Positions 23,368-33,914 of a DNA stretch of 64,000 bases are shown here, one piece after another. Below the pieces are notes generated by a model. That model did not search any database. It was not told the DNA's origin and saw nothing but the letters and a program-made list of their open reading frames with translations. The DNA lies in NCBI RefSeq assembly GCF_000177675.1, contig NZ_ADGX01000004.1, positions 45,881 through 109,880 on the forward strand, written 5' to 3'. Source of the DNA: Parafrankia sp. EUN1f (GTDB lineage: Bacteria > Actinomycetota > Actinomycetes > Frankiales > Frankiaceae). Numbering within the stretch: the first letter of the stretch is position 1; each line of letters starts with the position of its first letter. Both the position numbers and the translations under genes were made by a program.

Positions 23368-23407
23368 GGAAACCGGTTTTCGGCCGGGGCCCGCTGGCCC
23401 GGTTTCC
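23368..23407. promoter_or_regulatory. Hairpin in the ABC-F leader region
   Basis: GGAAACCGG (23368-23376) is perfectly complementary to 23399-23407. ABC-F resistance genes are often controlled by leader attenuators, so this could be one, but no leader peptide was identified. Confidence 0.3.
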
Positions 23408-23433
23408 GGCGAGGGCTGTTCCTTAAGTTTCGC

Positions 23434-23462
23434 TTGTGAAACGGACCGCTGGTCCGTACCGT
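23434..23462 (+). promoter_or_regulatory. Promoter with a TetR-type operator in the spacer
   Basis: TTGTGA (23434-23439), 17 nt, TACCGT (23457-23462). The spacer is almost entirely the palindrome ACGGACC-GCT-GGTCCGT (23441-23457), a typical TetR-family operator shape. It should drive the solute-binding lipoprotein gene starting at 23654. Confidence 0.65.
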
Positions 23463-23653
23463 AGCCGTGCATCCCGGCCGGGAGATTCGGCCGTCTGACC
23501 CGCCGGCCGCCCGCCTGCCCGACCCGTCCAGCTGCCCAGCCGTCCGACCGGCTGTCCCGCTGTCCGGATGCCGGGGGGCGGCCCGGCGGAAGAGATGAAG
23601 CCGACGGCCTGGACGGCACGACGGTCACCTACCGTGAGATGGGGGATACATAC

Positions 23654-24982
23654 ATGCAGGAGCTGGCGACCATGCCTGGGTCCAGCGGCGGAACGGGGCA
23701 GCGGCGGTCACCGCGACGGCGCGTGGGAGTGCGCCTGGCGGCGTTAGGAGCGTTAGGTGCCCTGTCCGCGAGCCTCCTGCTCGGGGCCTGCGGCGGCGAC
23801 GAGGACACCGACAGCGCGGCGCCGGCTGACACCGCGGCGGCGGCGCAGGCGCTCGGGCCGGTGGCCCAGGCCAAGGGCGAGCCGGTCAAGATCGGCGTGA
23901 TCTCGGACGGCCATAGCCCCGCCGCGGACCTGTCCTACGAGTTCAAGGTCGCCGACGCGACCGTCCAGTACCTCAACGAGCACCGCTCCGGCGTCGCGGG
24001 CCGGCCCATCGAGATCGTGCAGTGCGAGGCACAGGCCGACCCGGCCAAGGCCACCGACTGCGCGAACCAGATGATCGAGAAGAACGTCGTCGCCGTCGTC
24101 GTCGGTTCGTCCGGCGCCGGGGAGCAGATCTGGGAGCCGCTGCACGCCGCGCATGTGCCGGTGATGTTCTACACCGCGAACGGCGCCGGCTCGCTGGGCG
24201 ACCCCGAGTCGACCTTCATCCTGAGTGACCAGTTCTTCCCACTGATCACGCTGCCGGTCAAGGTCGCCAAGGACGCGGGCGCCAAGAAGGTCACGGTTGT
24301 CGCGATCGACCTGCCGGTCACCACCGGCCTCTACCAGGTGACCAGGCCCATCTTCGAGAAGCAGGGCGTCGCGCTCGACGTCGTCCAGATCCCGGCCGGC
24401 ACCGCCGACATGACGCCGCAGATGCAGCGCATCGTCGACGGCGACCCCGGGATCGTGCAGGTCGTCGGCAGCGACGCCTTCTGCATCAGCGCGTTCAACG
24501 GGCTGCGTGCCGTCGGGTACGACGGCCCCCTCGCGGCCATCGCGCACTGCATCACGGACGCGACCCGCGCCGCTGTGCCCGGCGACTTCCTCAAGGGCAT
24601 GACGATCACCGCGACCGCCCCGATCGGCTCGGACGACCCGGCGATCGCCGTCTTCGAGGCCGTGGTCGACACCTACGGCAAGGACAAGGGCATCGACGTC
24701 ACCGAGGCCGGCGCGGCCGCGATGTTCATCACCCTGTCGGCCTTCCAGACCGGGCTTGAGGGCCTGACCGGCGACATCACGCCGGCTACCGTCACCGCCG
24801 CCCTCAAGGGCATGCCGGAGAAGGACCTGCCGGGAGTGACCGGGCTGCGGTTCCGCTGCAACGGCAAGGCCTACCGGGACAGCCCGGCCGAATGTGCCCG
24901 CGGTGGTCTGCTGACGACGCTGGACGACAAGGGCAAGCCCACCACCTACAAGGCGGTCGGCGTTACCCCGATCGAGGACTGA
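23654..24982 (+). CDS. Branched-chain-amino-acid-type ABC solute-binding lipoprotein
   Basis: A 442-residue periplasmic-binding-type lipoprotein. A positively charged N-terminus, hydrophobic stretch and lipobox LLGAC (Cys46) show lipid anchoring. VKIGVISDGHSPAADLSYEF and the Leu/Ile/Val-binding fold (peripla_BP_6) follow. ATG 23654 has GGGGGA upstream; ATG 23639 is also in frame. No permease or ATPase genes are adjacent, so it is an orphan binding protein, possibly serving an aromatic or fatty-acid-like ligand. Preceded by a TetR-type operator. Confidence 0.88.
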   Translation: MQELATMPGSSGGTGQRRSPRRRVGVRLAALGALGALSASLLLGACGGDEDTDSAAPADTAAAAQALGPVAQAKGEPVKIGVISDGHSPAADLSYEFKVADATVQYLNEHRSGVAGRPIEIVQCEAQADPAKATDCANQMIEKNVVAVVVGSSGAGEQIWEPLHAAHVPVMFYTANGAGSLGDPESTFILSDQFFPLITLPVKVAKDAGAKKVTVVAIDLPVTTGLYQVTRPIFEKQGVALDVVQIPAGTADMTPQMQRIVDGDPGIVQVVGSDAFCISAFNGLRAVGYDGPLAAIAHCITDATRAAVPGDFLKGMTITATAPIGSDDPAIAVFEAVVDTYGKDKGIDVTEAGAAAMFITLSAFQTGLEGLTGDITPATVTAALKGMPEKDLPGVTGLRFRCNGKAYRDSPAECARGGLLTTLDDKGKPTTYKAVGVTPIED

Positions 24983-25080
24983 GGTGAGCGCGCCGGCGCC
25001 GACGTCGGTGGGGTGAACCCGGACCGCCCTGCTCGACTGGATGATCAGCAACCCCGTCGCCGGCGCGACGTACCCCGCCT

Positions 25081-25128
25081 TTGACTTTCCTGGTTGGAAA
25101 CTCTAGCCTGAGTTTCCAACCAGGAAAG
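25081..25128 (+). promoter_or_regulatory. Promoter embedded in a perfect 19-bp inverted repeat with two operators
   Basis: TTGACT (25081-25086), 17 nt, TAGCCT (25104-25109). CTTTCCTGGTTGGAAACTC (25085-25103) is exactly complementary to 25110-25128. Each arm is itself a palindrome, TTTCC-N5-GGAAA, giving two 15-bp sites, one over the spacer and one just after the -10. The winged-helix gene at 25611 is the likely repressor. Confidence 0.75.
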
Positions 25129-25137
25129 GAGTGCGTG

Positions 25138-25614
25138 ATGGGTGAGGTGTCTGCGAACGAGGCCCGGGCGGCCCTGGTCGCCGTCGAGCAGGGCCGGCGC
25201 AGTGTGGTCGAGCGGATCGCTGTGCCGGCCTGGTACTGGTGGTTTGTCGCGGCGGGCTGGGTGGCACTCGGCGCGGTGGCGGATCTGGGGCCCGCGTGGG
25301 CGACGACGGTCGCGACCGTGGCGTTCGGCGCGCTGCACTCCAGCGTGGCGCCGAGGGTGGTGCACGGCCGGCGCGGCAGCGCCGCGCTCAGCGTCCGGGC
25401 GGACGTCGTGGGTCGCCCGGTCGCGGCCGCGGTGCTCGGGGGGCTTGTCCTGCTCGCCGGCGTCACGGTCGCGGCGGCGTTCGCGCTGTCCGCCGACGGC
25501 TGTGGGCATCCGGCGACCTGGGCGGGTGTGTTCGTCGCCGTCATCGTGCTGCTGGGTGGGCCGATGCTGCTGTCGCGGGTCCGGCGCGCGGCGCAGGTGG
25601 CGGGCGCCCGGTGA
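25138..25614 (+). CDS. Four-helix membrane protein, regulator-linked
   Basis: A 158-residue protein with about four hydrophobic helices (YWWFVAAGWVALGAVADLG; TVATVAFGALHSS; AAAVLGGLVLLAGVTVAAAF; AGVFVAVIVLLGG). ATG 25138 has GGAAAGGAG upstream. Its stop overlaps the start of the winged-helix gene (GTGA). Such pairs are common in actinobacteria; the membrane protein's function is unknown. Confidence 0.82.
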   Translation: MGEVSANEARAALVAVEQGRRSVVERIAVPAWYWWFVAAGWVALGAVADLGPAWATTVATVAFGALHSSVAPRVVHGRRGSAALSVRADVVGRPVAAAVLGGLVLLAGVTVAAAFALSADGCGHPATWAGVFVAVIVLLGGPMLLSRVRRAAQVAGAR

Positions 25615-25919
25615 CCGAGGCTCGCTTCGACGAGATCATCCACCCGGGCACCCGGCTGTCCATCGTCTCGCTGCTCGCCGCGGCCGACTGGGTTGAGTTC
25701 GCCTACATCCGCGATGAGCTCGGGCTGTCTGATTCAGCGCTGTCCAAGCAGCTGTCCACGCTGCAGGAGGCCGGCTACGTCGACCTTGACCGTGAGACGC
25801 GCGGGCAGCGCCGCCGGATGCGCGCCCTGTTGACGCCGGAGGGCCGGGCCGCGTTCCGGGGGCATGTGGCGGCCCTGCGCGCGATCGTCGCCGCCGCGGA
25901 TGCGCGGGAAACCTTCTGA
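25611..25919 (+). CDS. Winged-helix transcriptional regulator (MarR/ArsR-like)
   Basis: A 102-residue DNA-binding protein: HPGTRLSIVSLLAAADWVEF, then LGLSDSALSKQLSTLQEAGY, then a wing with RRRMRALLTPEGRAAF. This is the single-domain winged-helix type (HTH_34-like). It is translationally coupled to the membrane protein and probably represses the shared promoter by binding the two TTTCC-N5-GGAAA sites. Confidence 0.88.
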   Translation: MTEARFDEIIHPGTRLSIVSLLAAADWVEFAYIRDELGLSDSALSKQLSTLQEAGYVDLDRETRGQRRRMRALLTPEGRAAFRGHVAALRAIVAAADARETF

Positions 25920-26052
25920 GGCTCGGCAGGCAGGCGGGAACGGTCTGGCGTGGAGGCGGGCTTCTGGCGTCGAAACGGAGTCGGGTGCCTGACAACGGAA
26001 CGCGCTTCTGGCGGACGGCGCGAACTGATATTCATGTTGCATCATTTGCTTT

Positions 26053-26077
26053 GCGATTCGACGGTCTGTCGATTCGC
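26053..26077. promoter_or_regulatory. Imperfect palindrome upstream of the band-7 gene
   Basis: GCGATTCGAC and GTCGATTCGC flank 5 bases; one pair per arm mismatches. It lies in an AT-richer stretch 20 bp before the ATG at 26098. Possibly an operator. Confidence 0.3.
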
Positions 26078-26097
26078 GTCCGGCTCGAGGAGCCTGA

Positions 26098-27099
26098 ATG
26101 CGCTTCCGGTCCTGGCGATCCCGTGCGGGAATCGCCGTCCTCGCCCTGCTCGGCATCTATCTGCTGGTCCTCGGGTTCAGCGCGCTGGGCTCCTTCGACC
26201 GTACGAACGGTGGCGAGGTGGCCGTCGTGCGCAACGGAGGCCCACTCGACAACCACCGGATCCGGCAGGTCATTCAGCCGGCATCCGGACGCGTCTGGGT
26301 CGGCCTCTACTCCGACGTGCACAAATACCCTGCCCAGCAGCGCTTCTACACGATCACTGCGAACGAGGGGCAGGGCGACCGGCCTGACCACGAGGTCGTC
26401 CGGGTGCCGTCGAAGGACGGCGTCGAAATGGGCATCGAGGGGACGCTGTATTTCTCCCTCAACACCGACCCGGACGTCCTACGGACCTTCGATGACAAGT
26501 TCGGCACCCGCAAGTTCCGGCTGCTCTCCGACGGCAGGCAGTATGCGCCCTATGACGGTGACAACGGCTGGTCCGCCTTCCTGGACACGATCATCCGGCC
26601 GGTCATCGACAACGACCTGCGTGAGCAGATAAACACCTTCGACTGCGCCCAGCTGGTCTCCTCGTGCGCGTTGGTGCAGCTCGGAGCGAACCAGGCCGTG
26701 AACCCGGACTCCGTGACGGGAACCACGCCCACCGGTCCGGTGGAATCGTCCAACGGGAACATCGCCGCGGTGCAGAAGGCGATCAACGAGTCGCTCGCCC
26801 GCGATCTGGAATCGACCCTGGGCGAGGCGTTCCTGGTCGACCTGAAGTTCAATCTTGTTCGGATCACCCTGCCGACCCAGGTGCAGGAGGCGGTGAACAA
26901 GGCGCAGGCGGCGTTCGCCGGTGTGAGCGAGGCCCAGGCCCGCGTCGCCCAGGCCCGCGCCGACGCCGAGGCGAACAAGATCCACCAGTCCGGCTACGCG
27001 GCCTGCCCGGCGTGCGCGGCCATCGACGAGCTCAAGGCCATCCCGCCGAACGTGACGACGTTCGCTCCCGGAGCGGGCTTCGCGATCACTTCGCCCTGA
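26098..27099 (+). CDS. SPFH/band-7 membrane protein
   Basis: A 333-residue protein. One N-terminal membrane helix (AGIAVLALLGIYLLVLGFSA) precedes a band-7 domain: EVAVVRNGGPLDN, RFYTITANEG, DGVEMGIEGTLYFSL. A long Ala/Gln/Glu-rich helix follows (about 240-300), typical of oligomerising stomatin/prohibitin proteins. It has a CPAC pair near the end. Likely a membrane scaffold; the partner is unknown. Confidence 0.85.
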   Translation: MRFRSWRSRAGIAVLALLGIYLLVLGFSALGSFDRTNGGEVAVVRNGGPLDNHRIRQVIQPASGRVWVGLYSDVHKYPAQQRFYTITANEGQGDRPDHEVVRVPSKDGVEMGIEGTLYFSLNTDPDVLRTFDDKFGTRKFRLLSDGRQYAPYDGDNGWSAFLDTIIRPVIDNDLREQINTFDCAQLVSSCALVQLGANQAVNPDSVTGTTPTGPVESSNGNIAAVQKAINESLARDLESTLGEAFLVDLKFNLVRITLPTQVQEAVNKAQAAFAGVSEAQARVAQARADAEANKIHQSGYAACPACAAIDELKAIPPNVTTFAPGAGFAITSP

Positions 27100-27124
27100 G
27101 AGACCCGGCCGGGCCAGGCCTGCC

Positions 27125-27150
27125 GGACCAGGCGCAGCCAGGCCTGGTCC
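27125..27150. terminator. Hairpin between convergent genes
   Basis: GGACCAGGC pairs perfectly with GCCTGGTCC across 8 bases, in the 60-bp gap between the band-7 and UvrA2-like genes. It lacks a T-run, so its efficiency is uncertain. Confidence 0.5.
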
Positions 27151-27159
27151 AGCACCAGA

Positions 27160-29580
<2,421 letters not shown>

Positions 29581-29652
29581 CGTGCCTCCAAACAGAGCTG
29601 GGCGTGCAGGGCGTGCGTCGCACGGGACTATTTCTTCTGTCAGCTTCTTCTG

Positions 29653-30063
29653 TCAGCGGGTCTCGTTGACGCGGACCATGTTGCCCGCGGGATCACGCAC
29701 GGCGAAGTCGCGCACCCCGTACGGCTGCTCGGTCGGCTCCTGGACGATCTCGACATCGCCGGACTGCAGTCGTTCGAAGGCGCCGTCCAGGTCCTTGGTG
29801 GCCAGGACGATCATGGCGTAGGTGCCCTTCGCCATCATCTCGTGGACGACGCGGCGCTCGTCGTCGGTGACGCCCGGGTCGACGACCGGCGGGTGCAGCA
29901 CGATCGAGGTGCCCGGCTGGCCCGCGGGGCCGACCGTGATCCAGCGCATCGTGCCACCGCCGACGTCGTTGCGGACCTCGAAGCCGAGGACGTCGCGGTA
30001 GAACGCCAGCGAGGCCTCCGGGTCGGTGTGCGGCAGGAAGCTGGAGTGAATGGTGATGTCCAT
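29653..30063 (-). CDS. VOC-superfamily (glyoxalase/bleomycin-resistance-like) protein
   Basis: A 136-residue protein with a VOC fold: [60 protein letters not shown]. Metal ligand positions could include His5-region and the final Glu but were not all assigned. Its ATG is 5 nt from the AraC gene's stop, so the two form an operon. Substrate unknown. Confidence 0.9.
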   Translation of the reverse strand: MDITIHSSFLPHTDPEASLAFYRDVLGFEVRNDVGGGTMRWITVGPAGQPGTSIVLHPPVVDPGVTDDERRVVHEMMAKGTYAMIVLATKDLDGAFERLQSGDVEIVQEPTEQPYGVRDFAVRDPAGNMVRVNETR

Positions 30064-30068
30064 GGCCC

Positions 30069-30626
<558 letters not shown>

Positions 30627-30809
30627 CCCTGAAATCGTGCCACGTCCCGCCGGAGTTACCTAGCGCCGCCCCCGGCGGGCCCGCGGTGCCCGACAGGTTC
30701 ACCGGCACAGGCCACGGACGCGGGCCTGCCCGGGTGACTGGACATCGGAAAGAAGGTGCGCACAGCGGGCGGATGGGGCGCTAGAATCACGACTGCATTG
30801 ACAGGGGGC

Positions 30810-31328
30810 ATGGTGCACATCGTTCGTCTGTACCTGAAGGTGCTGTGTTGGATGGGTCTGCCAACCGGTTTGCTCATCGGTTTCATGTCTGGCCAGGTGC
30901 AGGTCGGGGTTGCTGAAGGGCTGGCCATTTCGGCCGCGTTCGGCAGCATCACCCTGTACAGGCATCGGGGGCTGGGTGGCGGCGACTACTCGCCCCGGGT
31001 CACTTCGGTTGTTCACGTGCCCGCGGATTCCGTGTTGGTGCACCAGCGGGTACTGGAAGCCCTCCCTGCTCTGCGGGCGCGGGTCGTCGCCGACGACGGT
31101 GGGCACATCGTCGCGCGCACCCGGGTGAACAGGCACACCCGGGGCGAGCGAATCACGGTAGACGTCCGTCCGAGCACGGATGACACCGAGGTGACGGTCC
31201 GCAGCGTCCCGCGCGCCAGATGGGCGCCCGTCGACATTTACGCCAGGGGCCGCCGCAATGTCGAGGCCGTGGTCCGCGCTCTGGGCACCGACCTCACCGG
31301 CGAGGTCGGTGCTGTCGGGTCGAAGTGA
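30810..31328 (+). CDS. Small membrane protein, tandem duplicate (copy 1)
   Basis: A 172-residue protein with two N-terminal hydrophobic segments (LYLKVLCWMGLPTGLLIGF; AEGLAISAAFGSI) and a C-terminal soluble domain with YSPRVTSVVHVPADS and LEALPALRARVVADDGG. It is closely similar to the gene at 31633, sharing the VRLYLK start, SGQVQVG, and the whole soluble domain. GGGGG precedes ATG 30810. Function unknown. Confidence 0.75.
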   Translation: MVHIVRLYLKVLCWMGLPTGLLIGFMSGQVQVGVAEGLAISAAFGSITLYRHRGLGGGDYSPRVTSVVHVPADSVLVHQRVLEALPALRARVVADDGGHIVARTRVNRHTRGERITVDVRPSTDDTEVTVRSVPRARWAPVDIYARGRRNVEAVVRALGTDLTGEVGAVGSK

Positions 31329-31599
31329 GCAGGAGGACTTCGTCTCCTACATGGCTGTCGATGCCGGCTGGGCGGGGTGGTTCCCCTGGCAGCTGGAGGA
31401 CGCCGGACACCGGGTGCTGATCCAGAAGTGGGATTTTGTTCCGGGTTCAAACTCTCGTTTTCGGCTACAAGGCCGGTTGCTTTCTGCGGATGGTCGAGGT
31501 GGCGGGCGGCCTGTCGGCGGCCAGCCCCTTTTCTCTGACGACGAGCTCGATGTGGCGCGGGGCCGCCTGTGGCAGTACGGTTTTCATATCGACGCCTGA
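31327..31599 (+). pseudogene. Remnant of a TIR-domain protein gene
   Basis: After the stop of copy 1, one frame reads EDFVSYMAVDAGWAGWFPWQ, then LEDAGHRVLIQKWDFVPGSN. This matches the N-terminal part of bacterial TIR domains (DFFVSY...WAEWIAWQLE...WDF-PGSN). The frame then becomes unrelated (LQGRLLSADGRGGGRP) and stops. The catalytic Glu region and any effector partner are missing. There is no good start codon with a ribosome site. It lies exactly between two duplicated genes. Confidence 0.7.
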
Positions 31600-31632
31600 C
31601 AGCCGCGTTCGGCACGACATCGACCGGGGGGC

Positions 31633-32157
31633 ATGATGCAGGTCGTTCGTCTCTACCTGAAACTGATGTTCTTGACGGGTCTGCCGTTCGGTTTGTTCAC
31701 CGGGCTGGCATCCGGCCAGGTGCAGGTCGGGCTTGTGGCAGGGCTGTTCTTCGGGCTGGCCATGTCGGCGGTGCTTGGCAGCATCACCCTGTACGGGCAT
31801 CGGGGGCTGGGTGGTGACTTCTCGCCCCGGGTCACTTCGGTTGTCCGCGTGCCCGCGGATTCAGCGGTGATTCATCGGCGGGTGCTGGAAGTCCTTCCCG
31901 CTCTGCGTGCGCGGGTCGTCGCCGACGACAGCGGGCACGTCGTCGCGCGCACCCGGGTGGACATGCGGACCTGGGGTGAGCGAATCACGGTGGATCTCCG
32001 TCCGAGCACGGACGGTACCGAGGTGACGGTCCGCAGCGTCCCACGCGTCAGGTGGACACTCATCGACTACGGCAGGGGCCGCCGCAACGTCGAGGCCCTG
32101 GTCCGCGCTCTGGGCGCCGACCTCACAGGCGGAGTCGGAACGACCAGGCCGGTGTGA
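31633..32157 (+). CDS. Small membrane protein, tandem duplicate (copy 2)
   Basis: A 174-residue paralog of the gene at 30810: VVRLYLKLMFLTGLPFGLFT, SGQVQVGLVAGLFFGLAMSA, then a soluble domain with LPALRARVVADDSGHVVART and RRNVEALVRALGADLTGG. It has one more hydrophobic stretch than copy 1. The duplication includes the upstream GGGGGGCATG ribosome site. Function unknown. Confidence 0.75.
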   Translation: MMQVVRLYLKLMFLTGLPFGLFTGLASGQVQVGLVAGLFFGLAMSAVLGSITLYGHRGLGGDFSPRVTSVVRVPADSAVIHRRVLEVLPALRARVVADDSGHVVARTRVDMRTWGERITVDLRPSTDGTEVTVRSVPRVRWTLIDYGRGRRNVEALVRALGADLTGGVGTTRPV

Positions 32158-32190
32158 ACGAGGCCGGCGCGTGGCTGTTGGGGGCCGGGG

Positions 32191-32964
32191 TCAGTGCTCG
32201 TGGACGCCGAGCTCGGCGAGCAGCAGCCGGTGGAACTCGGCGAAGCCGGGATCGCCCACGGAGCGGGGCCGGGGCAGGTCGATGCGGCGGTCGAGGGAGA
32301 TCTGCCCGTCGGTGAGGACGACGACGCGGTCGGCGAGCACGATGGCCTCGTCGACGTCATGGGTGACCAGCAGGACGGCCGGGCGGTGCCGGGCGCACAG
32401 ATCGCCGATGAGCTGGCGCATCCTGATGCGGGTCAGGGCGTCGAGGGCGGCGAACGGCTCGTCGAGCAGCAGCAGCTGCGGTTCCCGGACGAGTGCGCGG
32501 GCCAGTGCCACCCGCTGGGCCTGGCCGCCGGAGAGGGTGGCCGGCCAGGCGTTCTCCCAGTCCTCCAGGCCGACCTCGGCGAGTGCGGCCCGGGCGGCGG
32601 CCCGGCCGCTTCGCCCGCCGCGGCGCCCGACGACGACGTTGCGCCAGACCCGCTGCGACGGCACCAGCCGGGGTTCCTGGAAGACCACGGTGCGGGTCGG
32701 GGGAACCCAGACGCTGCCGCTGTCGGCGGCTTCGAGGCCGGCGAGGATCCGCAGCAGTGTGGTCTTTCCGCTCCCGCTGGCGCCGAGCAGCGCGACGAAC
32801 TCGCCGGCGTGGATGTCGAGGCCGATCCCGTCGAGGACCGGGCGGGCGAACGCCTTGCGCACGTCCCGGACCCGCACAGTCAGCTGCCCCTCGGCCGCTG
32901 ATGCTGCCGAGGACGACGGCGCCGCCGAAGCCGAAGGCGAGGTCGGGTCTGAGGTGACGGTCAT
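32191..32964 (-). CDS. Sulfonate/taurine-type ABC transporter ATPase
   Basis: A 257-residue ABC ATPase: GASGSGKTTLLRILAGLE (Walker A), LSGGQAQRVALARAL (signature), LLLLDEPFAALD (Walker B), and VTHDVDEA. Closest in layout to SsuB/TauB. The first 25 residues are Ser/Ala-rich. It overlaps the permease gene and powers uptake of an organosulfur or related compound captured by the lipoprotein at 33911. Confidence 0.9.
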   Translation of the reverse strand: MTVTSDPTSPSASAAPSSSAASAAEGQLTVRVRDVRKAFARPVLDGIGLDIHAGEFVALLGASGSGKTTLLRILAGLEAADSGSVWVPPTRTVVFQEPRLVPSQRVWRNVVVGRRGGRSGRAAARAALAEVGLEDWENAWPATLSGGQAQRVALARALVREPQLLLLDEPFAALDALTRIRMRQLIGDLCARHRPAVLLVTHDVDEAIVLADRVVVLTDGQISLDRRIDLPRPRSVGDPGFAEFHRLLLAELGVHEH

Positions 32965-33914
32965 CTGGCGGCTACTCCTCGGTGCCAGGGCATGAGGACC
33001 TTCTCCAGGACACGGACGACGAGGTCGGACAGCAGGCCGAGGATCGCGTAGATCGCCAGCACCACGACCAGGATGTCCACCTGCTGCAGCGACTGCGCCT
33101 GGTACATGAGGTAGCCGAGCCCGGCGCTGGAGTTGATCTGTTCGGCGGCGATCAGGGCGAGAACGGAGACGCCCAGGCAGAACCGCAGGCCGGTGAGGAT
33201 GGACGGCAGCGCCAGCGGGATGATCACCTTGGCGACCAGGCGGGCGCCGCGCAGGCCGAAGACGTCCATCGCCTCGATGACGCGCCGATCGACGTTGCGG
33301 ACGCCGTTGTAGGTGTTCAGGTACATCGGGAACAGCGTCGCCAGCGAGATCAGCAGCACCTTCGGCGTGTCACCGATGCCGAGCCAGACGATGAACAGCG
33401 GCACCACCGCGAGGAACGGGATGGTGCGCAGCATCTGCATGGTCGCGTCGAGCAGTTCCTCGCCGATGCGCCACAGGCCGGCGACCGCGCCGAACAGCAG
33501 GCCGAGACTGCCGCCGATGAGCGCGCCGCGCAGCGACAGGCTCAGCGAGACCCACAGCTGGTGGAACAGATGGTCCTCGCTGACCAGGTCACCGAACGTC
33601 CTGACGACCTCCGGCGGGGAGACGAGAACGTTGGCGGAGATCCGGCCCGTCTCCGTTCCCCACCACCACAGGCCGAACAGCGCCAGTGGCAGCAGTGCCC
33701 GCAGGACGAGCGTGAGGCCCCGGCCGTGCCCGCGCTTCCTGGCCGAGCGCGGCCGGACGAGCCCCGGCGCCGGAGCAACGTCCGAGACCGGAGCGGTTTC
33801 CGAGGGCGGAGGGGTGTCCGAGGGCGGAGCGGTCTGCGAGTTCGCAGCGGCTTCGGAGACCGGCGGAGGTGCGGGGGTGGCCTCGGCCACCCCCGCGACG
33901 GGTAGATCGGTCAT
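32961..33914 (-). CDS. Sulfonate/taurine-type ABC transporter permease
   Basis: A 317-residue SsuC/TauC-like permease with about six membrane helices. The binding-protein-dependent permease EAA-type loop reads EAMDVFGLRGARLVAKVIIP. A Pro/Ser/Ala-rich N-terminal extension of about 65 residues precedes the first helix and is atypical. ATG 33914 overlaps the lipoprotein stop (ATGA). Partner of the ATPase at 32191. Confidence 0.9.
   Translation of the reverse strand: MTDLPVAGVAEATPAPPPVSEAAANSQTAPPSDTPPPSETAPVSDVAPAPGLVRPRSARKRGHGRGLTLVLRALLPLALFGLWWWGTETGRISANVLVSPPEVVRTFGDLVSEDHLFHQLWVSLSLSLRGALIGGSLGLLFGAVAGLWRIGEELLDATMQMLRTIPFLAVVPLFIVWLGIGDTPKVLLISLATLFPMYLNTYNGVRNVDRRVIEAMDVFGLRGARLVAKVIIPLALPSILTGLRFCLGVSVLALIAAEQINSSAGLGYLMYQAQSLQQVDILVVVLAIYAILGLLSDLVVRVLEKVLMPWHRGVAAR

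Noticed and set aside
23629..23889. Leftward frame over the start of the lipoprotein gene
   Set aside because: Ala/Ser-rich shadow of the signal-peptide region.
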